Part shown: piece after piece, positions 1-10,479 of the stretch
Layout of the letters: every line of letters begins with the position of its first letter
Position numbering within the stretch: the stretch's first letter is position 1
NCBI GenBank assembly: GCA_022414725.1
Contig: CM039463.1
Location: 23,863,042-23,927,041, forward strand
Length of the DNA stretch: 64,000 nucleotides
Direction of reading: 5' to 3'
From: Microglena sp. YARC
Lineage: Eukaryota; Chlorophyta; Chlorophyceae; Chlamydomonadales; Chlamydomonadaceae
The notes under the pieces: model-generated
Told to the model about the DNA's origin: nothing
What the model saw: the letters and a program-made list of their open reading frames with translations, nothing else
Databases searched by the model: none
Position numbers and translations under genes: made by a program

Positions 1-3000
1 ACGGCTCAATCTCCATGGCTCTCACAAATCCCACAAGTACTGTTGAGACAGTCACAATTTAAAATCAAGCATACTAGATACAAATGCATCATGCATGAAT
101 ACACAACACACACAGTCACAGAACTGCATGCATGCCAAGGACCTAACCTACCAGGGTTCCGTCTCCCATGGCTCTCACATATCCCACAAGGTACTTCCTA
201 GCTGGAGAGACAGTCACAATTTCACATCAATCATACCAGATACAAATGCATCATGCATGAATACACAACACACACAGCCACAGTTTCACACACATGCCAA
301 GGAACAAACCTACCAGGGTTCCGTCTCCCATGGCTCTCACAAATCCCACAAGGTACTTCCTTGCTGGAGAGACATTCACGATTTCAAATCAATCATACCA
401 GATCAAAATGCATCATTACACATCACACACAGTTTCACATAAATCATACCAGATCAAAATGCATCTACACACAACACACAGTTACAGTTTTGCATCAACC
501 ATACCTCATAAAAATGCTTATACATCATTACACACAACACAGTCACAGACACATAAATTATACCAGATACAAATGCATCATACATCATTACACAACACAC
601 ACAGTGACAGTTTTGCTACCCTACCGACCTACCAGGGCTCCGTCTCCCATGGCTCTCCAAATCCCACAAGATACTTCCTAGCTGGAGAGACAGTCACAGT
701 TTCACATTAATCATAGCAGATCAAAATGTATCAATACACAACACACACAGGTTCACATGAATGATACCAGATCAAAATGCAACAATACACAACACACACA
801 GGTTCACATGAATGATACCAGATCAAAATGCAACAATACACAACACACCCAGTGTCACATAGATCATACCAGATCAAAATGCAACAATACACAACACACC
901 CAGTGTCACATAGATCATACCAGATCAAAATGCAACAATACACAACACACACAGGTTCACATGAATCATACCAGATCAAAATGCAACAATACACAACACA
1001 CACAGTGTCACATAGATCATACCAGATCAAAATGCAACAATACACAACACACACAGTCAAAGTTGCACACAGATCATACCAGATCAAAATGCATCAATAC
1101 ACAACACACACAGTCACAGTTTCACTTAGATCAAACCAAATGCAAATGCAGCATGCATCAATACTCAACACACACATTTACAGTTTTGCTAACCTACCAC
1201 GGCTCAATCTCCCATGGCTCTCACAAATCCCACAAGGTACTGTTGAGACAGTCACAATTTAAAATCAAGCATACTAGATACAAATGCATCATGCATGAAT
1301 ACACAACACACACAGTCACAGAACTGCATGCATGCCAAGGACAGAACCTGCCAGGGTTCCGTCTCCCATGGCTCTCACATATCCCACAAGGTACTTCCTA
1401 GCTGGAGAGACAGTCACAATTTCACATCAATCATACCAGATACAAATGCATCATGCATGAATACACAACACACACAGCCACAGTTTCACACACATGCCAA
1501 GGAACAAACCTACCAGGGTTCCGTCTCCCATGGCTCTCACAAATCCCACAAGGTACTTCCTTGCTGGAGAGACATTCACGATTTCAAATCAATCATACCA
1601 GATCAAAATGCATCATTACACATCACACACAGTTTCACATAAATCATACCAGATCAAAATGCATCTACACACAACACACAGTTACAGTTTTGCATCAACC
1701 ATACCTCATAAAAATGCTTTATACATCATTACACACAACACAGTCACAGACACATAAATTATACCAGATACAAATGCATCATACATCATTACACAACACA
1801 CACAGTGACAGTTTTGCTACCTACCGACCTACCAGGGCTCCGTCTCCCATGGCTCTCCCAAATCCCACAAGATACTTCCTAGCTGGAGAGACAGTCACAG
1901 TTTCACATTAATCATAGCAGATCAAAATGTATCAATACACAACACACACAGGTTCACATGAATGATACCAGATCAAAATGCAACAATACACAACACACAC
2001 AGGTTCACATGAATGATACCAGATCAAAATGCAACAATACACAACACACCCAGTGTCACATAGATCATACCAGATCAAAATGCAACAATACACAACACAC
2101 CCAGTGTCACATAGATCATACCAGATCAAAATGCAACAATACACAACACACACAGGTTCACATGAATCATACCAGATCAAAATGCAACAATACACAACAC
2201 ACACAGTGTCACATAGATCATACCAGATCAAAATGCAACAATACACAACACACACAGTCAAAGTTGCACACAGATCATACCAGATCAAAATGCATCAATA
2301 CACAACACACACAGTCACAGTTTCACTTAGATCAAACCAAATGCAAATGCAGCATGCATCAATACTCAACACACACATTTACAGTTTTGCTAACCTACCA
2401 CGGCTCAATCTCCCATGGCTCTCACAAATCCCACAAGGTACTGTTGAGACAGTCACAATTTAAAATCAAGCATACTAGATACAAATGCATCATGCATGAA
2501 TACACAACACACACAGTCACAGAACTGCATGCATGCCAAGGACCTAACCTACCAGGGTTCCGTCTCCCATGGCTCTCACATATCCCACAAGGTACTTCCT
2601 AGCTGGAGAGACAGTCACAATTTCACATCAATCATACCAGATACAAATGCATCATGCATGAATACACAACACACACAGCCACAGTTTCACACACATGCCA
2701 AGGAACAAACCTACCAGGGTTCCGTCTCCCATGGCTCTCACAAATCCCACAAGGTACTTCCTTGCTGGAGAGACATTCACGATTTCAAATCGATCATACC
2801 AGATCAAAATGCATCATTACACATCACACACAGTTTCACATAAATCATACCAGATCAAAATGCATCTACACACAACACACAGTTACAGTTTTGCATCAAC
2901 CATACCTCATAAAAATGCTTTATACATCATTACACACAACACAGTCACAGACACATAAATTATACCAGATACAAATGCATCATACATCATTACACAACAC

Positions 3001-5042
3001 ACACAGTGACAGTTTTGCTACCCTACCGACCTACCAGGGCTCCGTCTCCCATGGCTCTCCCAAATCCCACAAGATACTTCCTAGCTGGAGAGACAGTCAC
3101 AGTTTCACATTAATCATAGCAGATCAAAATGTATCAATACACAACACACACAGGTTCACATGAATGATACCAGATCAAAATGCAACAATACACAACACAC
3201 ACAGGTTCACATGAATGATACCAGATCAAAATGCAACAATACACAACACACCCAGTGTCACATAGATCATACCAGATCAAAATGCAACAATACACAACAC
3301 ACCCAGTGTCACATAGATCATACCAGATCAAAATGCAACAATACACAACACACACAGGTTCACATGAATCATACCAGATCAAAATGCAACAATACACAAC
3401 ACACACAGTGTCACATAGATCATACCAGATCAAAATGCAACAATACACAACACACACAGTCAAAGTTGCACACAGATCATACCAGATCAAAATGCATCAA
3501 TACACAACACACACAGTCACAGTTTCACTTAGATCAAACCAAATGCAAATGCAGCATGCATCAATACTCAACACACACATTTACAGTTTTGCTAACCTAC
3601 CACGGCTCAATCTCCCATGGCTCTCACAAATCCCACAAGGTACTGTTGAGACAGTCACAATTTAAAATCAAGCATACTAGATACAAATGCATCATGCATG
3701 AATACACAACACACACAGTCACAGAACTGCATGCATGCCAAGGACAGAACCTGCCAGGGTTCCGTCTCCCATGGCTCTCACATATCCCACAAGGTACTTC
3801 CTAGCTGGAGAGACAGTCACAATTTCACATCAATCATACCAGATACAAATGCATCATGCATGAATACACAACACACACAGCCACAGTTTCACACACATGC
3901 CAAGGAACAAACCTACCAGGGTTCCGTCTCCCATGGCTCTCACAAATCCACAAGGTACTTCCTTGCTGGAGAGACATTCACGATTTCAAATCAATCATAC
4001 CAGATCAAAATGCATCATTACACATCACACACAGTTTCACATAAATCATACCAGATCAAAATGCATCTACACACAACACACAGTTACAGTTTTGCATCAA
4101 CCATACCTCATAAAAATGCTTTATACATCATTACACACAACACAGTCACAGACACATAAATTATACCAGATACAAATGCATCATACATCATTACACAACA
4201 CACACAGTGACAGTTTTGCTACCCTACCGACCTACCAGGGCTCCGTCTCCCATGGCTCTCCCAAATCCCACAAGATACTTCCTAGCTGGAGAGACAGTCA
4301 CAGTTTCACATTAATCATAGCAGATCAAAATGTATCAATACACAACACACACAGGTTCACATGAATGATACCAGATCAAAATGCAACAATACACAACACA
4401 CACAGGTTCACATGAATGATACCAGATCAAAATGCAACAATACACAACACACCCAGTGTCACATAGATCATACCAGATCAAAATGCAACAATACACAACA
4501 CACCCAGTGTCACATAGATCATACCAGATCAAAATGCAACAATACACAACACACACAGGTTCACATGAATCATACCAGATCAAAATGCAACAATACACAA
4601 CACACACAGTGTCACATAGATCATACCAGATCAAAATGCAACAATACACAACACACACAGTCAAAGTTGCACACAGATCATACCAGATCAAAATGCATCA
4701 ATACACAACACACACAGTCACAGTTTCACTTAGATCAAACCAAATGCAAATGCAGCATGCATCAATACTCAACACACACATTTACAGTTTTGCTAACCTA
4801 CCACGGCTCAATCTCCCATGGCTCTCACAAATCCCACAAGGTACTGTTGAGACAGTCACAATTTAAAATCAAGCATACTAGATACAAATGCATCATGCAT
4901 GAATACACAACACACACAGTCACAGAACTGCATGCATGCCAAGGACAGAACCTGCCAGGGTTCCGTCTCCCATGGCTCTCACATATCCCACAAGGTACTT
5001 CCTAGCTGGAGAGACAGTCACAATTTCACATCAATCATACCA
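1..5042 (-). repeat. Sat-A, 1.2-kb tandem satellite
   Basis: About 4.2 near-identical copies of a ~1,201-bp unit; a recurring landmark lies at 95, 1295, 2496, 3698 and 4899. Each unit contains a block of 51-bp sub-repeats and four exon-like segments on the minus strand. In unit 1 these are at 152-201, 314-363, 633-681 and 1198-1239. Each has a pyrimidine-rich stretch ending in AG, then a core close to the last ~48 nt of the host exon at 5,222-5,436, then a GTAGGT donor. Copies differ mainly by single-base indels and one recurrent variant. Open frames run through the array on both strands but follow from repeat periodicity. The first ~45 nt of the window lack bases present in the other copies, as expected at a poorly polished contig end. 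Confidence 0.93.
757..1110. repeat. 51-bp sub-repeat block inside Sat-A
   Basis: Seven or so copies of a 51-bp motif (17 codons), recognisable by ACCAGATCAAAATGCAACAA. They repeat at the same place in each Sat-A unit (1958-2311, 3160-3513, 4361-4714). Because 51 is divisible by three and the motif lacks stops in some frames, open frames of 118 aa (minus) and 214 aa (plus) appear in every unit. No protein family is recognisable. Confidence 0.9.
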
Positions 5043-5094
5043 GACAAAAAATCAGCATTCATCAATACTCAACACATGCAATCACAGTTTTGCT

Positions 5095-5234
5095 AACCTA
5101 CCAGGGCATCATCTAACCTACCAGGGCATCATCTAACCTACCAGGGCATCATCTAACCTACCAGGGCATCATCTAACCTTACAGGGCATCATCTAACCTA
5201 CCAGGGCATCATCTAACCTACCAGGGCATCATCT
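5095..5234 (-). repeat. 20-bp tandem array of a 5' splice site
   Basis: Seven copies of a 20-bp unit. On the minus strand each reads exon end GATGATGCCCTG followed by the donor GTAGGTTA. The copy at the right edge is the real end of the exon at 5,222-5,436; the other six follow it directly in the intron. One copy has a changed donor (GTAAGGTT). Confidence 0.92.
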
Positions 5235-6731
5235 CCCATGGCTCTCACAAATCCTACAAGGTACTTTCCACGCGCTCCCTTTCTCCACCCTTCTTTCCTG
5301 ACTTTGGCCTCTGAAAGCCCGTCATATGTCACCAACATATCAGCGCTCCCACTGTAGACGTCTGTGTCAATGTAGGCTGCAGCTATGCACGAACTGGATC
5401 CTACTGCTGCCGCCAATTTGTTATCATGCTGAGGGCCTGTCAGCAATTAGAGGGGTGTCTTGGTTTTGGTTTGTATACATGGTTTGTGTGCATGGTTTAT
5501 CAGCCTTCGGGCAGCTACGCATCAACTTTCTCCTATTGCTGCTTCCAGTTTGTGTTCATGTTGAGGGCCTGTCAGGAATTAGAAGGGTGTCTTGGTTTTG
5601 GTTTGTGTACATGGTTTGTGTGCATGGTTTATCAGCCTTCGGGCAGCTATGCATATACTTTCTCCTATTGCTGCTTCCAGTTTGTGTTCATGTTGAGGGC
5701 CTGTAAGGAATTAGAGGGTTGTCTTGGTTTTGGTTTGTGTACATGGTTTGTGTGCATGGTTTATCAGCCTTCGGGCAGCTATGCATATACTTTCTCCTAT
5801 TGCTGCTTCCAGTTTGCGATCATGCTGAGGGCCTGTCAGGAATTAGAAGGGTGTCTTGGTTTGTGTACATGGTTTGTGTACATGGTTTGTGTAGATGATT
5901 CATACTAGTAGTCAAACTGTTCAACACCATGCATGGTGGTGGAGGGTGAAGGTGATGGTTAGGGTAAGGGTGTGGGTGAGAGAGCGGACTCATAACAAAG
6001 TCACCTGACTCATATGAGGGTGAGGATGAGGGTGAGGGTGAGGGTGAGGCAGTGGGTAAGGGTGAGGGTGAGGGAGTGGGGAAGGGTGAGGGTGAGGGAG
6101 TGGGTAAAGGTGAGGGTGTGAGTGAGGGTGAGAAAGCGGACTCATAACAAACTCACCTGATTCATTCCAGTAGTCAAACCGTCTAACAACATGCACGGTG
6201 GTTGAGGGTGAGGGTGAGGATGAGGGTGAGGTTGTGGGTAAGGGTGTGGGTGTGAGTGAGGGTGAGAGAGCGGACTCATAAGAAACACACCAGATCCATC
6301 CCAGTAGTCAAACTGTCTAACAACATGCATGGTGGGTGAGGGTGAGGGTGAGGGAGTGGGTAAGGGTGAGGGTGAGAGAGCGGACTGTTAACAAACTCAC
6401 CGGATTCATACCAGTAGTCAAACTGTCTAACAACATGCATGGTGGGTGAGGGTGAGGGTGAGGGTGAGGGTGTGGGTAAGGGTGAGGGTGTGGGTAAGGG
6501 TGGGGGTGTGGGTAAGGGTGAGGGAAAGGGTGAGGGTGTGAGTGAAAGGGTGGGTGTGGGTGAGGGTGTGGGTGAGGGTGTGAGTGAGGGTGAGAGAGCG
6601 GACTCATAACAAGCTCACCTGATTCATGCCAGTAGTCAAACTGTCGAACACCATGCAAGGCTGGGGACGTCGATGCAACCGTCTTTAATAGCAGGGCTAC
6701 CTCAGCGCCTGCCAGCTCATGCTTGAGTGTA
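5222..6731 (-). CDS. Host gene, two internal exons (partial, unidentified protein)
   Basis: I do not recognise the protein. Two exons are supported. Exon N (6619-6731, 113 nt) begins after a poly-C tract and CTGCAG and ends TCA-G before GTGAGC. It encodes 37 residues starting TLKHELAGAE and ending FDYWHES. Exon N+1 (5222-5436, 215 nt) begins after CTGACAG with GC and ends CTG before GTAGGT. It encodes 71 residues including AAYIDTDVYSGSADMLVTYD and KYLVGFVRAMGDDAL. The phases agree: G joined to GC gives a glycine codon. Both exons have partial tandem copies around them, and the following intron runs into Sat-A. The next exon is probably at 27,110-27,187 if the scaffold is re-oriented. The start and end of the gene are not visible. 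Confidence 0.62.
5437..5890 (-). repeat. 132-bp tandem repeat carrying copies of an exon start
   Basis: Period 132 bp, with landmarks at 5431, 5563, 5695 and 5827. On the minus strand each copy has an acceptor (CTGACAG or CTTACAG) followed by ~22 codons matching the start of the exon at 5222-5436 (GPQHEHKLEAAIGES-type versus GPQHDNKLAAAVGSS). These lie upstream of the real exon, inside its intron. The exon-like copies start at about 5568, 5700 and 5832. One copy has an in-frame stop. Confidence 0.85.
5905..6610 (-). repeat. GTGAGGG-rich minisatellite with repeated exon ends and donors
   Basis: GAGGGT-type low-complexity blocks alternate with four or five partial copies of the end of exon 6619-6731. 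The minus-strand motif GACTACTGGAATGAATCAG is followed by GTGAGTTTG or variants, near 6007, 6155, 6283 and 6390. The repetitive His/Pro open frames here are products of the minisatellite. Confidence 0.8.
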
Positions 6732-7095
6732 CTGCAGGGGGGGGGAGGGGCGGGGGGGGGGGGGGGCATAGTGGGTCTGAGTTCGGCCATGGCTGATTCA
6801 TGCCAGTAGCCAAAATATCTAACATCATGCAAGGCTAGGGACGTTGATGCAACCGTCTTGAATAGGAGGGCTACCTCAGCACCTGCCAGCTCATGCTTGA
6901 GTGTACTGCAGGGGGGGGGGGGGGGGGGGGGGGGGGGCATGGTGGGTCTGAGTTCGGCCATGCATGATTCATGCCAGTACCCCAACTGTCTAACACCATG
7001 CAAGGCTGGGGAAGTTGATACAAAAGTGTTTTAAAGCAGGGCTACCTCAGCGCCTGCCAGCTCATGCTTGAGTGTACTGCAGGGGGGGGGGGATG
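6732..7095 (-). repeat. Upstream duplicate copies of exon 6619-6731 with poly-C acceptors
   Basis: Two further copies of the 113-nt exon. Copy 2 (6793-6905) keeps length and frame but has lost its donor, with CCATGG in place of GTGAGC. Copy 3 (about 6965-7076) has a frameshift and a changed 3' end. Each is preceded on the minus strand by a long poly-C run and CTGCAG, seen on the plus strand as G tracts near 6738, 6911 and 7082. Confidence 0.82.
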
Positions 7096-7289
7096 CATGG
7101 TGGGTCGGAGTCAGAGCTTTGTTTTGCTTCGGAAAAGGGGGCTTCTGGTAGCGATCAGGGATTTGATGTCTTTCAAGGTTGGGCTCCTGGTAGCAATTGG
7201 GGTAGGTTCTAATATTCAGTTCACAGCTTGCTTACTGTGCACAGGCAAACTTATCATATACTACTTGCAGCTTCCCCACCACCACCATC

Positions 7290-7294
7290 ACCAC

Positions 7295-7362
<68 letters not shown>
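7290..7362. repeat. (CA)n microsatellite
   Basis: Uninterrupted CA dinucleotides apart from one CG step, preceded by a short CCA/CAC block. Confidence 0.97.
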
Positions 7363-7365
<3 letters not shown>

Positions 7366-7431
7366 AAGCTCCAGAAGATACTAGCGTGGCACCCTCAAAA
7401 CACTAGGTTGCACAAGTTAGCCCTATATATG

Positions 7432-7590
7432 TAGACCGGCATATCATATGATGTTGACCAAAGGCGAGTATGATATCATATGATATTGTATATAAATGGT
7501 AGCTTAAGCTTAGTCAGACTGCCGGCATTATTTGATACCAAATGATGACATGAATACATGATATCATATCATATCATATTGCCGTTCCCT
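7432..7590. mobile_element. hAT-like MITE, copy 1
   Basis: Shares TGTTGACCAAAGGCGAGTAT, AT-rich ATCATATGATATC palindromes and the terminal motif GTTCCCT with copies at 27,556-27,705 and 60,432-60,568. The left terminus is degraded (TAGACC instead of TAGGGAC). Possible 8-bp flanks TATATATG and TATATACA are imperfect. Confidence 0.7.
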
Positions 7591-7835
7591 GTATATACAT
7601 GGCATCTTTCAGAAAAACCTGCTCAGCACAAACCAAGCTGAGAATTCAAAACAACTTCGGGGATGCTGCATGATACCAGAAGCTGGCAATCTTGCTCACC
7701 TGTACTTTATTCTTGGCCGCTGAGATGATTGATATGAACGACCTGGTGCGGGCACCCTGACAGCATGGCACACGCTCCTGGCCCTGGCCACACGGATAGG
7801 GCAGGGTGCTAGCTGCATGGCCAAGCTTGCTTGCT

Positions 7836-7965
7836 GCAACCTTCCTTGCTTGCTTGCTGCAATATTGCCTATCTAATTTTGATGATCAGTTGGAAGACCC
7901 CACCCGTATGTTGTGGAGCAGGCTTGCCTTACGTCAACAATGGCATGTTGGTGACTACGAACTGT
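7836..7965. repeat. Dispersed repeat R1
   Basis: Shares CTTGCTGCAATATTGCCT, GTTGGAAGAC and a GATGTTGTGGAGC-like core with 46,552-46,645, 56,075-56,175, 60,592-60,690 and, reversed, 63,035-63,105. Ends and superfamily are not determined. The short open frames here are not convincing. Confidence 0.7.
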
Positions 7966-8070
7966 TATGTCGGCAGAATTTCTTGGCAGAGCCCTTATCA
8001 CTTTCTTGCTGTCTGTATGCAGGTGTTCAAACGAGGCGGGATGGTCTAACGAGGCAAGAGTGGCAACAAT

Positions 8071-8388
8071 TGTGGTGTATCATACGGAAATACCCATAAG
8101 ATTCCCCAATCGGACAACACGTTTTCCTCATACACCACATTTGGTTTCGAGCTTGGTCGAGTGGGTCGACTGGATGGAAGTTGGGGCCTTCACCAGTACC
8201 ACGCGGGTTCGATCCCGGGCTGGCGCATGATGGAAACCCTTGCTAGGAGGGGGCCGGCTCGGCCGGACGTGCACATCTCATACTGGAGGTGGGCGTCGAC
8301 CTTCGAAAGGGGGGTGAGTTGTGGTGTATCATACGGATATACCCATAAGATTCCCCAATCGGACAACACGTTTTCCTCATACACCACA
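8071..8388 (+). mobile_element. TRIM (miniature LTR element), complete
   Basis: A 318-bp element with 69-bp terminal direct repeats at 8071-8139 and 8320-8388 that differ by one base. Repeats start TGTGGTGTAT and end ATACACCACA. Both sides carry the 5-bp target duplication ACAAT (8066-8070, 8389-8393). TGGTTTCGAGC follows the left repeat with a 2-nt gap, as a tRNA primer site would. The purine-rich GAAAGGGGGGTGAG lies just before the right repeat. There is no coding capacity. A related 183-bp copy is at 12,434-12,616. Confidence 0.9.
8142..8225 (+). other. tRNA-like segment inside the TRIM
   Basis: TTGGTCGAGTGG resembles a tRNA A box, and GGTTCGATCCC at about 8208-8218 matches a B box. No full cloverleaf with a valid anticodon stem is apparent. 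It may be a captured or decayed tRNA sequence making up most of the element's interior. Confidence 0.4.
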
Positions 8389-8437
8389 ACAATGGGATCA
8401 GCCACAGCAGAGAGAGGATTAGGAGGGACTCCTAGGG

Positions 8438-8479
8438 CTGGGGCTGGGGCTGGGGCTGGGGCTGGGGCTGGGGCTGGGC
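8438..8479. repeat. (GGGGCT)n microsatellite
   Basis: About seven GGGCTG hexamers in a row. Confidence 0.95.
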
Positions 8480-9228
8480 TCTGGGCTAGGTCTCACTGAA
8501 GGGCCCTTTCATGGAAGTCGCTTCCCTTCAGGATGGCTCAACGAAGCTTTGACAGTCGCAATGCGGACGGTTGCAGGAGACGCTAATGGGCCTCGTTTAG
8601 GGTCGGGCGCGGGGGGAGGAGGGGGGATGATAGCGTCTAAGTAAGAAGCAGAGGAAAGGAGTTGAAATGGTAATAGCGTGGATGGGATGGAGAAAACAGT
8701 GCGTTGCAAACGAAAAATATGTAGGACAAATCTCTTCTCTACAACAGATGCTGCCGTGGCCTTCGGTGCATGCGCATGGTGCCTTCCCCAGGCTGTACCT
8801 TGCACGTACTGCGGGAGCATTCTCAATCCCTCAAGATGGCTTGGGATGAAATGGTTATGAGGTATGTCACGATGAATTGGGCGTCCCTGGTGCACACGTT
8901 GAATTGGCACGGGTTGTTATATAAGGGGAGGCGGGAGGGTAATTCAGCCGCAACAGGAACTGGAGAGCTGGTTGACGTCATGTATAACGTTCAGGTGTAA
9001 CGTTCGCGTTCGGACCAGGTCTGTCATGGTTCGGTCCGGACATGGGTCCGGAGGTTCCCCTGGCTCGGTCGAGGGTCTGTTCGGGTCTGATCGGGTCTGA
9101 TCGGGTCTGATCCGGCCAGATCGGCAACTTGACGGAGGGCGGAGGGCTTTACTTGAGGGACATTTGGGACGAATCCACTCTTTCCCCAGTCCAGTGCCTT
9201 CTTTATATCTTCCATCCTTCCTCTCCTT
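8480..9228. other. Stretch without a supported gene
   Basis: Several overlapping open frames of 60-133 codons exist on both strands, but none has recognisable motifs or convincing splice context. A short GGGTCTGATC tandem lies near 9080-9115. At 9228 sequence shared with the right arm begins. Confidence 0.6.
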
Positions 9229-9518
9229 GGAATCATATTAAGGTTCTTTATTATTAATTATTTAGGTTGGCTTCATGAAATGCTGTAACCCGCTGTAACG
9301 ATCAACAACTGAAGGTGGTGATGCGGTATGCCAGCCTCACGGGCAGGTGCTGTTGCAAGCATGCATAGGTGCGATGCTGATATGTGCTCTTATGTGAATC
9401 TACCTCGTGTAAATAAGAATTATAATTATTTCAAGATATAGAATGTACATGCTTGTGTCTTTCTTGAAACCTGGAAAACTCGTTGTGTGACTAACCAGGA
9501 GATGCCCAGGCCTCAAAA

Positions 9519-9744
9519 TCAGTTTTTTTTTTTCAAATCTGAAAGTGGGTTTCCTCTAGCTTTGTGGTTTCAGGACTCCTCCAGGGACAGCCGTTGAGTG
9601 CTTTCTATGGCTTTTTTTAGCTTTTGGGGGCCATTCAGGGCAAAAACAGAAAATAACTTTTTTTTTCTTTTTTTATAGCGATAATTTCGCTGAAACGGGG
9701 TCAAAACTAGCGATCGCTATATATAGCGGAAATAAAAATCCCTG
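9519..9744. mobile_element. MITE family G (TIR CAGGGATTTTT), left-arm copy
   Basis: Begins with a T tract and CAAATCTGAAAGTGGGTTT, continues through GACAGCGT-like and GGGGGCCATT motifs, and ends AGCGGAAATAAAAATCCCTG. Related copies lie at 18,834-19,054, 28,508-28,742, 38,352-38,578 and 40,936-41,120. The terminal CAGGG/CCCTG fits hAT-type ends. Confidence 0.7.
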
Positions 9745-9859
9745 CTCCAAATTTATACTCAAACCGATCGATATTCTGAGAATGGGGCTACAATTGCATG
9801 ATTCATGGTGAAGTTTTGAGCCATTTTCAGGTCATTCTGAGTGCCTCATAAGGGGGGGG

Positions 9860-9880
9860 GGGGGGGGGGGGAAGGAGGTC
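9860..9880. repeat. Poly-G tract
   Basis: About 20 consecutive G on the plus strand; the mirror copy at 38,218-38,242 is longer, which shows homopolymer-length uncertainty between the arms. Confidence 0.85.
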
Positions 9881-9999
9881 AGCCCTCCTCAGTTGTTTTG
9901 CTATCTTTTTACTCAGACCTGCAGAAGACATTCTGAGACCTCCATTGAGATTATGTTGACAAGGGCAGCTCATTGGCACCACTTAAGCCCTAGGGGGCC

Positions 10000-10170
10000 G
10001 GGGACAGGGGGGCGGGGTGGGGGGGTGGGGGGGTGAATGGGTGGATAGTGTGGGTGGGTGAGTATGGGTGGTATGGCCCCAGCCCCCCCACCCCCACCCC
10101 ACACACACAACCACCCCAACACAACCACCCCACCCCCTCGACCCCCCAGCCCCACCCCACCCCCCAAGGG
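10000..10170. repeat. GGGGTGGG/CCCCACCC low-complexity tract
   Basis: G-rich then C-rich sequence that can fold on itself. Overlapping open frames here consist only of Gly/Pro-type low complexity. Confidence 0.85.
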
Positions 10171-10479
10171 GAAGTGTAGCTGAAACATGCTGAGAAACTG
10201 TCCCGCTACCGTTTTGCTTGAAATACCGAGAACTCCAGTTTCTGGCTGCCCCCTGCGAAGGCAATGGGTGACTACAGAACTTGGGCAACCCAAAGGGTGG
10301 GGCAGAACTGGATTTCGACTATCACAAAATACCTGTTAAGGAATTCTGAGGATGCAATTGTGTGCGCCCCAAAGTGCAAATACCCAGAACGCATATATAA
10401 TTCCGAGTCAAGCCTCTTATTTATATTCAGGGGAGGGGGGAGGGGGGGGGGCAGCCATCCTCAGTTTTTTTAGGGATGA

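Noticed and set aside
1..5005. Repeated 115-214-codon open frames on both strands of Sat-A as a gene family
   Set aside because: They recur with the satellite period on both strands. They stay open because the 51-bp sub-repeat is divisible by three, and they show no protein-like composition.
1..5042. CRISPR-like regular repeats
   Set aside because: Units are directly adjacent, with no unique spacers and no cas genes, in a spliced eukaryotic context.
7064..7434. His/Thr-rich protein near the CA repeat
   Set aside because: Runs through the microsatellite with no splice or family support.
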